From contig CM075941.1 of the NCBI GenBank assembly GCA_038030265.1, positions 7,068,001 through 7,132,000 of the forward strand: a stretch of DNA of 64,000 bases, in the 5' to 3' direction. The translations under genes were made by a program, and so were the position numbers. Of the stretch, positions 46,224 through 58,321 are shown one piece after another; the stretch's first letter is position 1; each line of letters begins with the position of its first letter. The notes under the pieces were generated by a model, which was not told the origin of the DNA, searched no databases, and saw only the letters and a program-made list of their open reading frames with translations. Source of the DNA: Corythucha ciliata. Taxonomy: Eukaryota > Arthropoda > Insecta > Hemiptera > Tingidae.

Positions 46224-48473
46224 TCACCCCCACCTCCACGGCGCTGCATCCCGCCAGCGCACAAACAGCCTGCTCCACCTTGTGTGCCCGGCTTGGCACC
46301 TCTCCTCCGGCCGGACCCTCACCCGCCACTCACGGCGTTCTCTGGTGGGGTTCACATTCAGGCACGCACAAAGGGCAAGGTCCAGCTGCTCGACGGCCTA
46401 CACAAGGGGACGGCCTCAAAAAAAATTCTTCACCAACCAACGAAAGGGGAGGGGTGTCATACTCGCCAAGACGAGCAAGGAGGCCGATTCCCTCCTTGAA
46501 GAGAACGGCCCTCGACGCCGCCTTACCCCTGAGAATCCTGCTATGTCCCACAACACCCCGGAATTCCGATTTCTATTTACCCCCCAATTTCGCCCCTTAC
46601 GTTTTCGCTATTGAACACCGTTCTATACCCCCCAAAATGAAAACCAAATGCCACAGCCCTTTGCCAGACACGTTCCACACACCGCAAACCACCGAAACCA
46701 TGAGGAGGAGAGCCTGTACAAACCAAAAACAACGAAATATTGACAACAGTCAAATAGACTAAGACGAATAGGTAAATAATCGAGAAAAAGAAGAAAACCC
46801 AGCTGGGCCGCCAATCGATCCATTGCGCCGAAGGGCTTGAAGACCTCCCGAGCACATGCGTCGCATCATTCGTTCCTGTGCGTGGGCCGACGAACCACTG
46901 CCCCGCCCCCATCACACGGAGACCATTTCCCAAATGCCCAGAATCGCCCTGGACCTCCTTCGACGCCCGCCGTTCCTCCAAACCGTCGTGCCAAACAAGA
47001 AGAGCCGCACCATGCGTGATAACAGACCAACGCCGCTCCCCTGATGTGTAAAGGACCCAGACCAGTGACCCCGCCCAAATACCAAACAAACGCTTCCTGG
47101 AACAGAAGAAACAAAAGATCTCTCCTCCCAAAAAGAATTAGAACTTGCAGAACAACAACAACACAACGAACAACCGAACATTTCAAGCTCCTCCCCCCTC
47201 TCCGGCAATTCTCACCTGACATCATCAAAAACAATAAGAGAATAGCAAAACTAACAACTAGTAATCAAACCAACTGCGAAATAAGAAAAGCTGCCAAGAC
47301 TTCACGCCGGCTTCAAACCCAGTCGAACCCTGTTGTGCCCGCCAAAAACCACAACAGAAACCCCCCTGGCCCAACTTAAAACTAAAAATTACTCGTGAGA
47401 ATCTCCTTGTTTCCACCTAGTTCCGCGGAATCCGTCCGCCGTTAAATCCAATAACTCGTTATAACACCCTCGTTCTCATCAAGTTCGCGGAATCCGTCCG
47501 CCCGGTTAGTCCTGCCGTTGCCCCTATGGCACACGGTCACTTGTTTCCTTAAAACTAAAAGCCAGCGAAATTCGATCGATAGTCTCCAACAAACCCCACA
47601 CGGTAAAACGGAGGTCCACCAACGAGAAGGAAATAAAATTTAAACTTGAACCGTTTGCCGAATAAAAAGTGGAGAAAGCAAAAACAGTACTTTAAAAAGA
47701 TTGCCGGAGAAAGAGAAGTGCGATCAAATTTCAACACCAACGGAAAACAAAACAAAAGGAAAATGCCGTTGACCCGCATTACGAACTCATGACTACGCTA
47801 AACGCAACCGTTTCGAACGTCTCATTTACGACAAATCAAAAACAACAAAACACCCAAGCTGATGCACCTTAAGTAATCCACCGGAATTAGTTCGCCAATA
47901 ACGCAACAAATGACAATACGATCTTGCCTTGAAAAGAAAATTGAAGAAAGAGTGAAAAAAAAAACAATTCGTCAGCAACCTGATGACCGCCAGCCAAAAA
48001 AAAACAAACACACATTCCTCGAAATTCTACGCGTCACACCCTACAACCTTTTTCATCTTAAATCCCTAATCACGAATCAATCATTTAATTTTTACGCAAC
48101 TCAAACACTTCCACCAGTCAACTGCACAATTCCTACGAGAAAATTTTATTAATCCACTCCAACACGGGTCGGGTTTCAATGAATGAATGAACCACGTCGA
48201 GTGACGCGGATGCCTACAAAAAAAACAAAAACGAACAAGGAAAAAAAATAACAATTTAACAGAACTCACCCTAGTCTAGATACACACAAAAATCGCAACC
48301 ACAAAAAAACGACAAAGAAACCCAAAAAACAACGTAAAGATGGACCGACCGCTCGGTCCAACCAACAACCAATGAAAAACCTAACAGACCTCCCGGGAGG
48401 AACGAAAACAATGTACCCTAACCGTTGGGGGGGGGGGACGAAACCTGGACCAACGGACCGCCGCTGCCACCAA
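46224..48473. other. Interior of the non-autonomous LTR element
   Basis: The plus strand is A- and C-rich. Overlapping open frames on both strands at 46280-47380 show no conserved motif and compete with each other, so I read them as chance. An imperfect duplicated segment (GGAATCCGTCCGCC at about 47426 and 47482) is the only internal structure seen. Confidence 0.75.
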
Positions 48474-48934
48474 TGTAACGCCGGATGCGTCTGGGTTCAG
48501 GGAGTCGACAAAGAGTAACAAAGAGGTACCTTTACCCCGTGATGTACATTTATTATTTACAGTCTGACTCACCTTTCCCCAGGCCCGACGGCCTGCGGTA
48601 GCGTGTACACGAGCTGGCGCGAGGGCTGGTCGCGAGGCTTCGGCCCCCCCCTGCACGGATGTGCGTCCCTGACTCTAAGCTGTCCCCCGACTCTAGCAGT
48701 GAACTCGACTCCGTCCCCCCTGGGTTTTTATACTAAACCCCCGAGGACATGTTTTTAAAACCCTAAGTGTTGTGGATAACAAGCAGTTTCCTCAAGGATT
48801 TGTTGACGCTATCGGGTCATTCTCTCCCGCTCGTCCCTGAGCTCGCCGGGTTCATTTACCGAGCGGTGAACAATTTCCCGGACCGAGCTCCTTTTCTCTA
48901 TGGCTTAACATAACGCCCTTTTTAGGGCGTTACA
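48474..48934 (-). repeat. 5' LTR (right copy)
   Basis: 461 bp, starting TGTAACGCCGG and ending AGGGCGTTACA on the plus strand. The ends form a short inverted repeat (TGTAACGCC and GGCGTTACA). Confidence 0.95.
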
Positions 48935-50999
48935 AGTGTTTCTTACACGTTGTTAACAAGAAAGAGTCCCGAGCTTCACGTTCCCCACTGCTCCGGACCG
49001 GAGTGACGTAACATAACTGGTCGAAAAATTAAATATGGAAGTAAAAAACAATTTTGCGAACCACGGAGAAAACTGTACTTTCCAAAGTTCAAAGTAATAT
49101 TGGTATGTTTATAGCCTCGGGCACCATTTCTTTTTTTCGGTAGCGTAAAGAACCAACTATGGGTTGCTCACTGCACTTTCCCGTTTTTTTAACAAAGAGG
49201 AAACTATTGCTTTCCCGCACTTATAACTCAACTTTTTTTTTCATTTTTATTTACCGCAAAATAAACGGATTTTACCCTATAGATCGTAACTTATTTTCTT
49301 CAGGATTGTCACAATATACGGTCAAGCTATAACTTTGGAAAGTGTTCATAAAATTTTGATTGGAAAATAAACTACTACGCGCACTTCATACACCTTCTCC
49401 GTGGATATTTCGATCGTTGAGCTCGAGGACTGCTACCCCCGCCCCTCACTAGCTACTTCCCGACCGGACGAGAACACCCACACGAAGAATATTGAGGTGT
49501 GAGGTGATACAGCTCGTCTCGAAAGCTTTTTAACGAGCTTCATACTTTTTCCCACACCGAATTTTTTTTTTAGTGTAGATCGATATAAAAATAGGTTGGA
49601 AAGGTGGTCTGATTTATTTTCCTTGTGTCATCTCATGGGTCGCAACGTTCAGAAATCTTCATCCATTATACATATTAAAAAAAAAAATTAATAAATAATG
49701 CGTAGGTCTCCCGGGCATGCAATCCGATTTTGAAAGTTACCGAAAACGCCCGTTAAGCCTTCGGGCGTTCGCCTTTTAAGTCATTCGACACATCACCATC
49801 ATCTAGTGGCCTGATAGAGGCTATAGATGGCAAGATAGGAGGGGGGGGGGATAAACCTGGCTAATTTAAGTAAATGGAACGATCTCCATCAGAAGCCGGA
49901 TGTCTCCCATTTTCAACTAATAATAATTGTATACCAATCTTGAAACTCTTGAAAATTCTAATTCCCTGGTTTATTAGCTTATTTAATTAAGCCCTTCAAG
50001 AGCTCTCTAGGATTTTGCTGTTTTAAACCTTGTACAAGTCACACAAATCGTCGGAGGAGTTTTCAAATCTGGTATTTAAACCCTTTAAAGGAACCTTCCG
50101 GCTCGCGAGAATTCCTTTTTTCTCAACTCAACCCCACGAAATAGGAGAGCTCAACAAGACACAATTCTTTGAGTTAAGTGGTTTAGGGCACTCTTTGATA
50201 CGTATTTTTTTCCAGGTGTAAGATGAGTAACGATAACTTTCAGTGAGGAGCTGTAAAGACATTAAGCTACTCTTAACACCGTCAAGATTTCCTTTTTCTT
50301 CCTATAGGCATAATTATCGCTTCTTGAGGAGCCTTCCCCTCCCAATCTAGCGTGTGAGAGCGTTGATGAGGAAAGGAGAGGAGTCATCAACATTCCGCCC
50401 TCTTTTGGTTCTCCGTCCTTCTTCAGAAAGATCCACCATAATGAGCTTATAAATTGTATTTAAGTCCGTAATAAAAGCCCAAGTTTCGATAAAATAAAAC
50501 CTTCAGACTTGGTGAGAAAGGGGGGGGGGAAGAGCAGGATTAAAGAAAACAACCAGAAGGAGTAACTAGCGATAAATTAGAATCAAGGGGTGTATAACTC
50601 ACTAAATTGTTTATTGCTGGACTCTTCGCGATATTTTACTTTTATGGTGTTAATGTGAATGTTCGAGAGGGGAAAACAGCCAAGAATTTTAAAAAAAATC
50701 GTGCGTGATTCATGAATAATTCTCCATTCTAATTGAATTCAACCGTGCACATTCATGATCCCAAAACTAGAGGTAACTCCTTATTTGCATTTCATACTTC
50801 ATACTAAACACTGATTGTGATGTGAATAAACCCTGTAGGCTATATCATGAAGCACTATCTTTGAGATGCCCCCCCCCCCTCCATACACTTGTCTATGAGG
50901 TGACGAGACCCATTATGGGAGATGGTTTAGAATGAGTCGACGGTGGGGGTCGGTTGTAGATCCCAGCCGTTTGAAACCTTTTGAGGCATTTTCCTGATG
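48935..50999. other. No recognisable gene
   Basis: AT-rich sequence with short G and C runs (49843, 50521, 50871). No protein family, RNA gene or repeat family is recognised. Confidence 0.45.
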
Positions 51000-51285
51000 T
51001 TGCAAGGCCACGAATTGCCTCTAGAAACTAATTTAGCGGGTTTCAGTCGCTGAATTGGCAGGGTTTAGCCGCTGAAAAGAAAAACGGGGTTTAGTAAATG
51101 GAAATACGAATTTTAGCTTTCTCGGCTCTTTAAAAACTTAACTTTGTGGGTATTGGATTGACATAAAATTTTTTTGGGGGGTTTTCCGTCATTCAAACAA
51201 ACCAATTTCACCGACTTGCCTCTAAAAAATCATGCATAAAAAAAAACAAATTTCGTGGATTTGGCTCTTAAAAAATCAATTACAC
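51000..51285 (-). repeat. F-type minisatellite, reverse orientation
   Basis: Units near AATTTCGTGGATTTGGCTCT followed by TAAAAAATCA. Related to 45030-45480 in the opposite sense. Confidence 0.65.
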
Positions 51286-51640
51286 GCAGGCGCGGATTCC
51301 GCATTTACTCAAAGGCAGCGTCATGATGAATTGTGCGCGCTTCGCTCTACTAAAAATCACTCGTCAGCCATTCACTGCCTAAAAATTGCAATTCCCACCA
51401 TAAAAACGGCTAAAATGACTGTGATGGATCCCCGCCGGTGGAACTGACCGCGGACTGAAAATAGCCAAACTGGTAATTCCCACTCTAGAAATGATTGCAC
51501 TCCAAAAAAATGCGATACAATAAAATGACTAACCTGACGATTCGTGCAGCCCTGAAAATGCCTGATGATCCGAGCACGCGTTAACTTTGTCCTAAAAATG
51601 GTTAAATCGATCATTCGCGCGCCAAAAACGGTCAATAATG
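51286..51640 (-). repeat. B-type minisatellite, reverse orientation, left part
   Basis: The inverse of the module seen in the minisatellite hAT family (GCGGATTCCGCATTTACTCA, then GTGCGCGCTTCGCTC) lies at 51292-51350. Reverse B units follow up to the outer hAT insertion and continue at 58322. Confidence 0.82.
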
Positions 51641-51989
51641 GTCACTCGCAGGGGTGGGCAAAATACTTTGAAAATGTATTTTAAATCCTGAAATACAAAT
51701 ACTTTTCAAAAATTCGATTTCGACGGCAGATAGTGCGAAAAACACGAAAAATAAATAATTCAAAAATATCAGGTCCTTCAATAGACAAGTTGACAAAATG
51801 TAGCAGCGCGAAATGGCGCCGCGCCGCGATGCGCAAAGAAAAGTAGGCAAGTTGTCACGAAGTATTTAGTACCGAACCGGCGAGCACTGGTGGATCGTGA
51901 GCTGAAAAGGAGGTGAGGACCTAGTATATCGGGGCCCGGGGCGGAAATCTTCAAGAGGCCCCTAAAAGTCTCTAACTATATACATAAAA

Positions 51990-54066
51990 CCTCTATTGGT
52001 AACCTCTAAGGCCTTTTCCTAATTTTAGCCATGGCCTTTTCCATATATTGTAGGCAAATTACCGCTATTTCCACAGTCTATCCGCTAAACAGCGCTTATG
52101 CCAAGTTTAAACTGCGAATTTCTCCATTTTAGCCGCGAATGAGTGCTTTTTGTCAACTTTAACATGCCCCAGCTCTGAATGACAAACGAACAATCCTTAA
52201 TCCCCCCCCCCCCACCATAAATACATAAATATGCGCTTTTCCTCAACTTTAGCAGCAAAGTAGATTTGGTATCCTGTGAATCAGCGATGTTTCTTCAACT
52301 TTCCTCGAGTTGGCGTTTTCCACAATTTTAGCTGCAAATTAGCGATTTTTTCTAGCGGTTTACTCAGTATGAGCTGAAAATTACTCAATATTAGCCGTAA
52401 AATTCTCGAAATGTTTACCACAAATTAGCATTTTTGTTCACCGTAACCATAAACCGCGGAATAGCGATTTCGTGTCAGTTTTAGCCGCGAATTTGTGAGT
52501 TTTTCACTCACAGCCATAAATTAGCGTTTTTTCTCAATTTTAGCCTCAAAGTCTCCCGAGGAAGCCGCGAATTTTTGACGCAAATTTAAATTTGTCTCAA
52601 TTTTAGCCGTAAATTAGCGCTTTGTTGTAATTTTAGCAGTGCACTAGCTATTTCTAGCCCGTGTATTAGCGGTTTTTGTTCATTTTAGCCTCGAATTGTC
52701 GTTTTCCGATATTTTTACTGCAAATCGGCAATTCTTCCATTTTTGACAGTGAATTAGCACTTTTTGTTCCAATTTATGCTGAAAATTAACTTTTCTCTTT
52801 ATTCTAGCCAGAATAATTACTGATTTTCTCTATATTACCCGCAAATTGGCACCGCATTAGTAATTTTTTTCAATTTTAATTATATGTAGAATAGGGCTTC
52901 ATCTCAGTTCTAGCAGTGAATCAGTGTTTTTTCTTTTACTTATAACCATGAATTTGCCGTTTACCTCAATTTTAGCCACAAAGTTGTTATCAGAAGGCGG
53001 AATTAGAAATTCCAACAAACTTTATCCGCGATTATTTTGCTCAATTTTAGCCGTAAATTCGCGTTTTTTTCAACTTTAGCTGCTTTGAAGTGATTCTATA
53101 ATCTGTAAATTCGCGAATTACCTTGATTTTTCAGCCACGAATTCGTGATTTCCTCAAAAATTTTAGCCGGGAATAACACTTTTTCCCAATTTGAGCTTAA
53201 AACGAGAGTTTTTATTTATTTATGACAGGCTGATTATAGTGAATTTTTCAATATTAGCTGTTTTTTTTTACACTTCAGTCCCACGTTGGCATTTTTCCTT
53301 CAATTTTTGCTATGGATTAGCGTTTATTGTTCAGTTTTAGCCTCGAACAGAAGCTACGCATTTGCATTTTGTCAATTTTTCAAGGTTTAGTGACTTTGTG
53401 GGTCGCGCTCTCTTCGGTATACAAAATAACGGCCAACGAAAAATTTAGAGATCTTGTTTATAACGAAAATGAAAAATTGGGAAAATACGAACTCGCGATC
53501 AAACCGACTTATGTTTCTTTTACATGAAATTTATTATTTTTAAAAATAAAAATTGAGGTTTGTTAGCTGTTGGCACGCTACAACTTTAACCAATTTTGGC
53601 CACGGGTTAGCGCTTTTAATCAATTTTAGCAATGCAGTAGGGATTCTTTCGTTTGTTTGGCGATTTTCCTCCATTTTAGCCACGATTTGGCGTTTTCCTA
53701 ATTTTCAGCTGCGCAGTTTAGCAATTTTTTAGCAGCAAATTAGCACTTTTTTCTCAGTTTGAGTTGAAAATTAGTGTTTTTCTTAAAGTTGGCCGCGCTA
53801 ATTAATATTTTTGTCAATTCTAGCCGCGTAGTTTTTTTTAGGTTTTAGCCCGCGTGAGCAATTTTTGTCTACGGATTAGCGCTGTTTCTCAGTTCGAGCC
53901 TCGATTCTTTCAGAAGCTATACAGATTTTCGTTTTCTCAATTTCATCCTCGAATTATTGATTTTTCTTCATTTCAGCTGTGAAATAGCGTTTTCTGATAA
54001 TTTTGCAGCACATTATCTATTCTCTTTTTTTCTTTTTTTATTAATAGGCGATTTTTCACCATTTGA
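51990..54066 (+). repeat. A-type minisatellite inside the outer hAT element
   Basis: More than 60 degenerate A units occur, for example TTTTCTCAATTTTAGCCTCA near 52529. It is preceded by a head segment (GGGGCGGAAATCT, then GAGGCCCCTAA at 51943-51966) that also precedes the A array at 61490. It resumes briefly at 57656-57720 after the middle hAT element. Confidence 0.9.
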
Positions 54067-54084
54067 GTTGTGAATAGTGATGCA

Positions 54085-54240
54085 CGAGACCGAGTGCACG
54101 AGTGCATGACCGAGTGCAAGAGTTGAGTGGTCTCGGTCTCGGTCTCGCTCATGAGGGGATGGTCTCGGTCTCGGTCTCGACCATGAAAAGTCGGTCTCGT
54201 CTCGGTCTCGGTCTCGAAAGTCTCGGTCTCGTCTCGAAAA
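54085..54240 (+). repeat. Subterminal GGTCTC/GGTCTCG hexamer array
   Basis: At least twelve copies of TCGGTC/GGTCTC occur in 160 bp, partly as TCTCGGTCTCGGTCTCG. A short inverted counterpart (GAGACCGAGACC, then GGTCTCG) lies at 57582-57640 by the other end, as expected of a subterminal transposase-binding region. Confidence 0.85.
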
Positions 54241-55267
54241 GTTAAAGGCGCGAATTCAAAGTATGTGTGATATTAGTGACGAGTGATCCTATTCTCGCCT
54301 CAATGATTACAGATGGCGACGATAGATGAATTTATACTTTACTTTCCTTCCTTGGTGGCTCGTGGCACGAATGGAGATAAGTGATACATTACTGATTAAT
54401 GACCAAAGAGCTTTGTAATTGCCCCAAAATAGAATCGTACCTTCAAAACAATCGTCACACTGAGAACGTGAAAGCGGAACAGTTGAGAATGCAACGAGTC
54501 AACTCAAAATCTAGCTCATGCCAGCTCATTTAGTTCAAGCAAGAGACTTCCCTTCCCAGACACGACGAGGCAGAGGTGCACAATCCCCCCCCCCCATACA
54601 TCAGACCCTCCATCTCATGCTTCAGCTGGCAATGTTAGTTAAAAAAATAATAATAATAATAATAAAAAGCGGTGTCGAGTTTGATGATGATAACGGCCCA
54701 GGGAAGTTTCAAACGCAAAATTATGGTTCCCTTGCACTAAGCAGCCTGGCCGCGACAGCCAGTTGGCTGCTGTGCAGTTGGGCTTGTTCTAGTGGCTGCC
54801 CAACCTGGAAATTTTTGCTGCCTAGTGCGCGGGCACCCATAGGTTGCAATGTATTTCACCGGCCCCCCGGGAACACTAACTTTTTTTTTTTATTACGATA
54901 CGTAGGCATAAAGGAGCTTTTAACGAACGAGGCACGATGTTTGTGACACGAGACGAAGTCGAGCATCGGTAGAGTTTATAGTGCGACTATACGCCTCAGG
55001 ATCGCTTTTTTTTTACCTTCGATCGTACAAAGCCTTTGAAGCCAATTAGGTTCATAATTATTTAATTTAACGGTTCCGTAAAGTCTCCCATTTGCCACAC
55101 AACTTCATTTCAGAGAAATAAAAAAGAAGAAACAAAAGAAGCGCGTAAGATGAAAGCGGGCTTCCCTGCCTCACTTCTTCTACCAACTCACCAACATAAT
55201 CAACTGACTTTGACCTTTTTGGGATATAATTTCCACGGTTCCACTCACCCTTCACCCATCGTTCATC

Positions 55268-55353
55268 GTGCTTAAAGACCTACTTTACACACGCCGTGCG
55301 GTAAAGAGTGAACTCTTTAACGCACGGCGTGTGTACAGTAGGTCTTTACGCAC
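55268..55353. repeat. Near-perfect 86-bp hairpin
   Basis: The 42-bp arms (left GTGCTTAAAGACCTACTTTA on, right ending AGTAGGTCTTTACGCAC) match at 39 of 42 positions with a 2-base loop. It lies inside the middle hAT element. It may be a tiny palindromic element or a short-RNA precursor; the sequence alone cannot decide. Confidence 0.85.
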
Positions 55354-56331
55354 GACGAGCATCTGCTTAAACACTTCTTTAAGAATGATCTTAGGAATAG
55401 TAGATTATACGCCTAGGCAAGAAAGCGATTTTTTGGAGGCCGAGAGAAAAAATTGGACTCGGCTACGCCTCGCCAGTTTCTCGAGACCCCAAAATCACTT
55501 TTTTGACGCGGTGTGCACAGTATTTTTTTATCAAAACATGGGCTGATTTTCTGGGCCACGGCGATAAAGTGAGTGTTTTATCCCCTAGGCTCTAAAATAA
55601 TCAGCTGTTTTAAAAAAAATAGTATCTTACATATAACGAGACACGTAAGTGCCATTTTACTTGCGAGTACTTTGTTTAGCTGGCGAGGCAAAGCCGAGTC
55701 GGCTAAATGAGTTAGAGCAAGTGAATTGAGTTATGCACGATATTTTTCACGTGACAATTGCAATAATAGTATATTTCACAACAAGTGAAGGAAATGGAGT
55801 TTTACCTGCGAGTTGAGTTTGGCTCACGAGGCGGGGCCGAGTGAGCTGAAAACAACGAGCAGAGTGAAAGCTTCTTCCTCACGAGTACTTCCTGGAAAGA
55901 CAATTAAACCTGTTGGTCGTGCGAAAAATAATATCAACAACTCGTGAGGAAGAGGCAAGGGTACGCTAATTGAATACAGAACTTTTTTTCACTTTCCTTC
56001 ACTAGTGAATGAAAACCTTCCTGTTTCCTTCTCTTGCGAGGGAAAATGTGAAATTATTGGCATTCTGCCTTACTTTCCTTCACTAGTGAGTGAAAAAAAA
56101 AATACTTTTTTCACCTAACTCATCTTTTCAAGTAAAAATCAACTTCCCTGTTGAGGTACCTGGAAGGGGAAGTATCACTTCCCTCCCTGATCGTGCGAAA
56201 ACCATCAAGTATAATTCCTGAAAGAAGAAGAAATGTGCGTGATTCCTATGATAATTCATTCATAATTCAGTCATTTTGTGCGTTAGGGCGGGGGGATATG
56301 TCCACCCCTTGGATCCACTACAGCCCAGAGG

Positions 56332-57472
56332 CAGTGGCGGACTGACCCGGGAGGGGTGGGCGTCTAAAACCCCCCCGCGTCCCTTGAGCGTGGCGCCCCT
56401 GTCAGACCATCGTTATTATAATTATTTTCATAACGGATTAAAAACGAACATCTGTTTTTAGAATCGACAAAATCGAGTTTCAGAAAAGAGACTCTGTCCC
56501 CTACATGGCAGAGGCGTAGAGTTTAGGTTTCGGTTTTAGAGGGGGGGGGGGCGGTGATCTAAATTCGTTGGGCATAGATAAGGAAGGGACGTCTGTCAAA
56601 GATCCCGTTGCACATGAATAAGACAAATTCACCTTAAAAGGACTGATCTTTTGATCCAAAAGCATGCTTTCACAACAGAAATAACAATTTTTCGTTGGGA
56701 CCGCTCCCCCCTTAACAACTATTTATTTTACTCCTCTCTAGAATTTACTGACTGTTCAAGAATAAATCTGGAAACTCAGCCCCTACAATTTCATCGGTGT
56801 TGCTATCGTGTACCACTATGTTGGCTCCATAACTGACGCTTTAAAATTTGTATCTGGCATCACTGGCGCTATTAGACACTGTTATTCTTATACATACCGG
56901 AAAGGGTTAAATCTGGGGAATTTAGCCCCTGAAACTAATTATTTGTCTAGAAAAGCAGACATTTTATGCCCAGAAACTACTATTGGACTGTCCCCTGTCG
57001 ATTTATTGTCTCAAAATCCGTTATTTGGTTAAAAACTGGTAATTTTGCAGCGCTTAAACTGGCTATTTGGCCCTATAACCGTTCTATTATGCCCAAAAAT
57101 GTTTCAATTTAGCCGAAGAATCTTAATTTTGACTGGAAAACGAGAAGGAATTCAGCCTAAAAACTTAGTACGCGTAATACGCATACTTAAACCTACCTAT
57201 GTGTATACTTTTAGGAAAAGTCCGGTTTCCCACGAAATCTCCCAAATCGCCTTTAAGGAACCGTTGATTCTCTCAGCTAATATAATTACCTTCCTTTTTT
57301 TAAACCTGAAGAAACAGGACTCGCGGGTAAAAATAGCATTTTAAGGAATGGGAGTTCATTCTCTCTACGCGAGTTACAAGTTATGTGTAATTCAGCCAAA
57401 AATATTCGAAATTACCGGCGCCCACTTAAACAAGGCACCCCCCCTGCGCCCCGATACCCCAGTCCGCCCCTG
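56332..57472. mobile_element. Inner hAT-like element nested in the middle one
   Basis: The ends are CAGTGGCGGACTG and CAGTCCGCCCCTG. The flanking octamers CCCAGAGG (56324-56331) and CCAGGAGG (57473-57480) agree at six of eight positions, so the duplication is decayed. C/G-rich runs lie just inside each end. The 1.1-kb body has loose ~20-bp repeats (near AAACTGGCTATTTGGCCCTA) and no coding motif. Confidence 0.72.
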
Positions 57473-57761
57473 CCAGGAGGCCCATAACACAATAGCCTTC
57501 TCGGCATGAAACAAGGTCATTTCATTGTTAAAATGTTCTGCATTCATAAATGAGCCATCATTTTTACATTAATTTAATTACGAGACCGAGACCAGTCTCG
57601 GTCTCGCTACAGAAATGATGGTTTCGTCTCGGTCTCGTGCATCACTAGTTGTGAATTTGCCATTTTGTCCAGTTTAAAGTCGAATTAGCGTTGTTTTTCG
57701 CAATAATTGCCACGAGTTTTGTTTACTTGTACAGCTTTGTGTACTTGTAGGCTAGGACTCT

Positions 57762-57786
57762 CACTCTCTCTCTCTCTCTCTCTCTG
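57762..57786 (+). repeat. CT microsatellite
   Basis: About 12 TC/CT repeats in the outer hAT element, after the end of its A array. Confidence 0.9.
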
Positions 57787-58321
57787 CGGAACTCCTTAAG
57801 ATGTGGCCAGTACCTAGACCTTTTTGCAGGCCTTTACCTGGCCTGTACCCCATATTTGGCCCGGATACCGCAACAGAGTCGGTCCCATCGCTCAGCTCAA
57901 CTCGTTAGCCACGGCTGCTGGCCAGCCAGCTAGGACTCTGTATGATCCATTTTTGTGCAAAGTTTCCATCCGCTAGCATCATTTCTGCGGCAGTTGTGCT
58001 AACAAGGAATTCGGAACTTCCACCTCCCACCATGACTACCCTTCCCTCTCCACTTTTTCGAAAAATGAAAACGTCAATCGAAGGCTGTTATTACACCGGG
58101 TTTTTGTGCCAAATATGGTGTCACTAAGTTAGGTTATACTGGTGAATGGTGGCGAAGAAGTGGAAACTAAAGAACGTTGAAATTAAAAGTATTTGTATTT
58201 GTATTTTCGTTGAGTGTGAAATACAAAATACTTTTGAAAATGTATTTCAAATACAAAGCCCAAAATACTTTCAAAAATGTATTTTAAATACTCAAGTATC
58301 TTGCCCACCCATGGTCACTCG

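Larger units (their letters stand above)
45763..48934 (-). mobile_element. Non-autonomous LTR retrotransposon with 461-bp LTRs and non-coding interior
   Basis: LTRs lie at 45763-46223 and 48474-48934. On the minus strand the interior begins with TTGGTGGCAGCGGCGG, a primer-binding site form common in insect LTR elements, next to the right LTR, and ends with the purine tract GGAGGTGGGGGTGA next to the left LTR, so the element reads right to left. The 2.25-kb interior has no protease, RT, integrase or gag in any frame. A 4-bp duplication is likely (AGCG at 45759, AGTG at 48935, one mismatch). The LTRs differ by about seven substitutions and two single-base length changes by eye, so insertion is recent. 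Confidence 0.92.
54075..57647. mobile_element. Middle hAT-type element with GGTCTC-rich ends
   Basis: The termini are TAGTGATGCACGAGACCGAG and CTCGGTCTCGTGCATCACTA (the right end has one base less between the blocks). A perfect 8-bp duplication GTTGTGAA flanks them (54067-54074 and 57648-57655). Removing it rebuilds an A unit. TAGTGATG is a common hAT start. It is 3.6 kb long and holds a smaller hAT-like element at 56332. No transposase frame is recognised. Confidence 0.92.
51649..58313. mobile_element. Outer hAT-type element with A-minisatellite body, carrying nested hAT elements
   Basis: It begins CAGGGGTGGGCAAAATACTT and ends AGTATCTTGCCCACCCATG, with further subterminal inverted similarity (TTTGAAAATGTATTTTAAAT against ATTTTAAATAC). 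A perfect 8-bp duplication GTCACTCG flanks it (51641-51648 and 58314-58321). Removal restores a reverse B unit. Without the nested insert it is about 3.1 kb, of which about 2 kb is A minisatellite. At 57940-58150 the minus strand has a short open stretch that could be a transposase relic, but I cannot confirm a family. Confidence 0.92.

Noticed and set aside
46280..47380. Open frames of 60-184 codons on both strands
   Set aside because: They lie inside the non-coding interior of an LTR element, compete on both strands and show no conserved motif.
54518..54946. 142-codon open frame
   Set aside because: Runs through a C-run, an AAT microsatellite and a T-run inside a hAT element; composition-driven, no domain.
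57935..58150. Possible hAT transposase relic on the minus strand
   Set aside because: A short open stretch without a recognisable catalytic or dimerisation motif; mentioned only as a possibility in the outer hAT entry.
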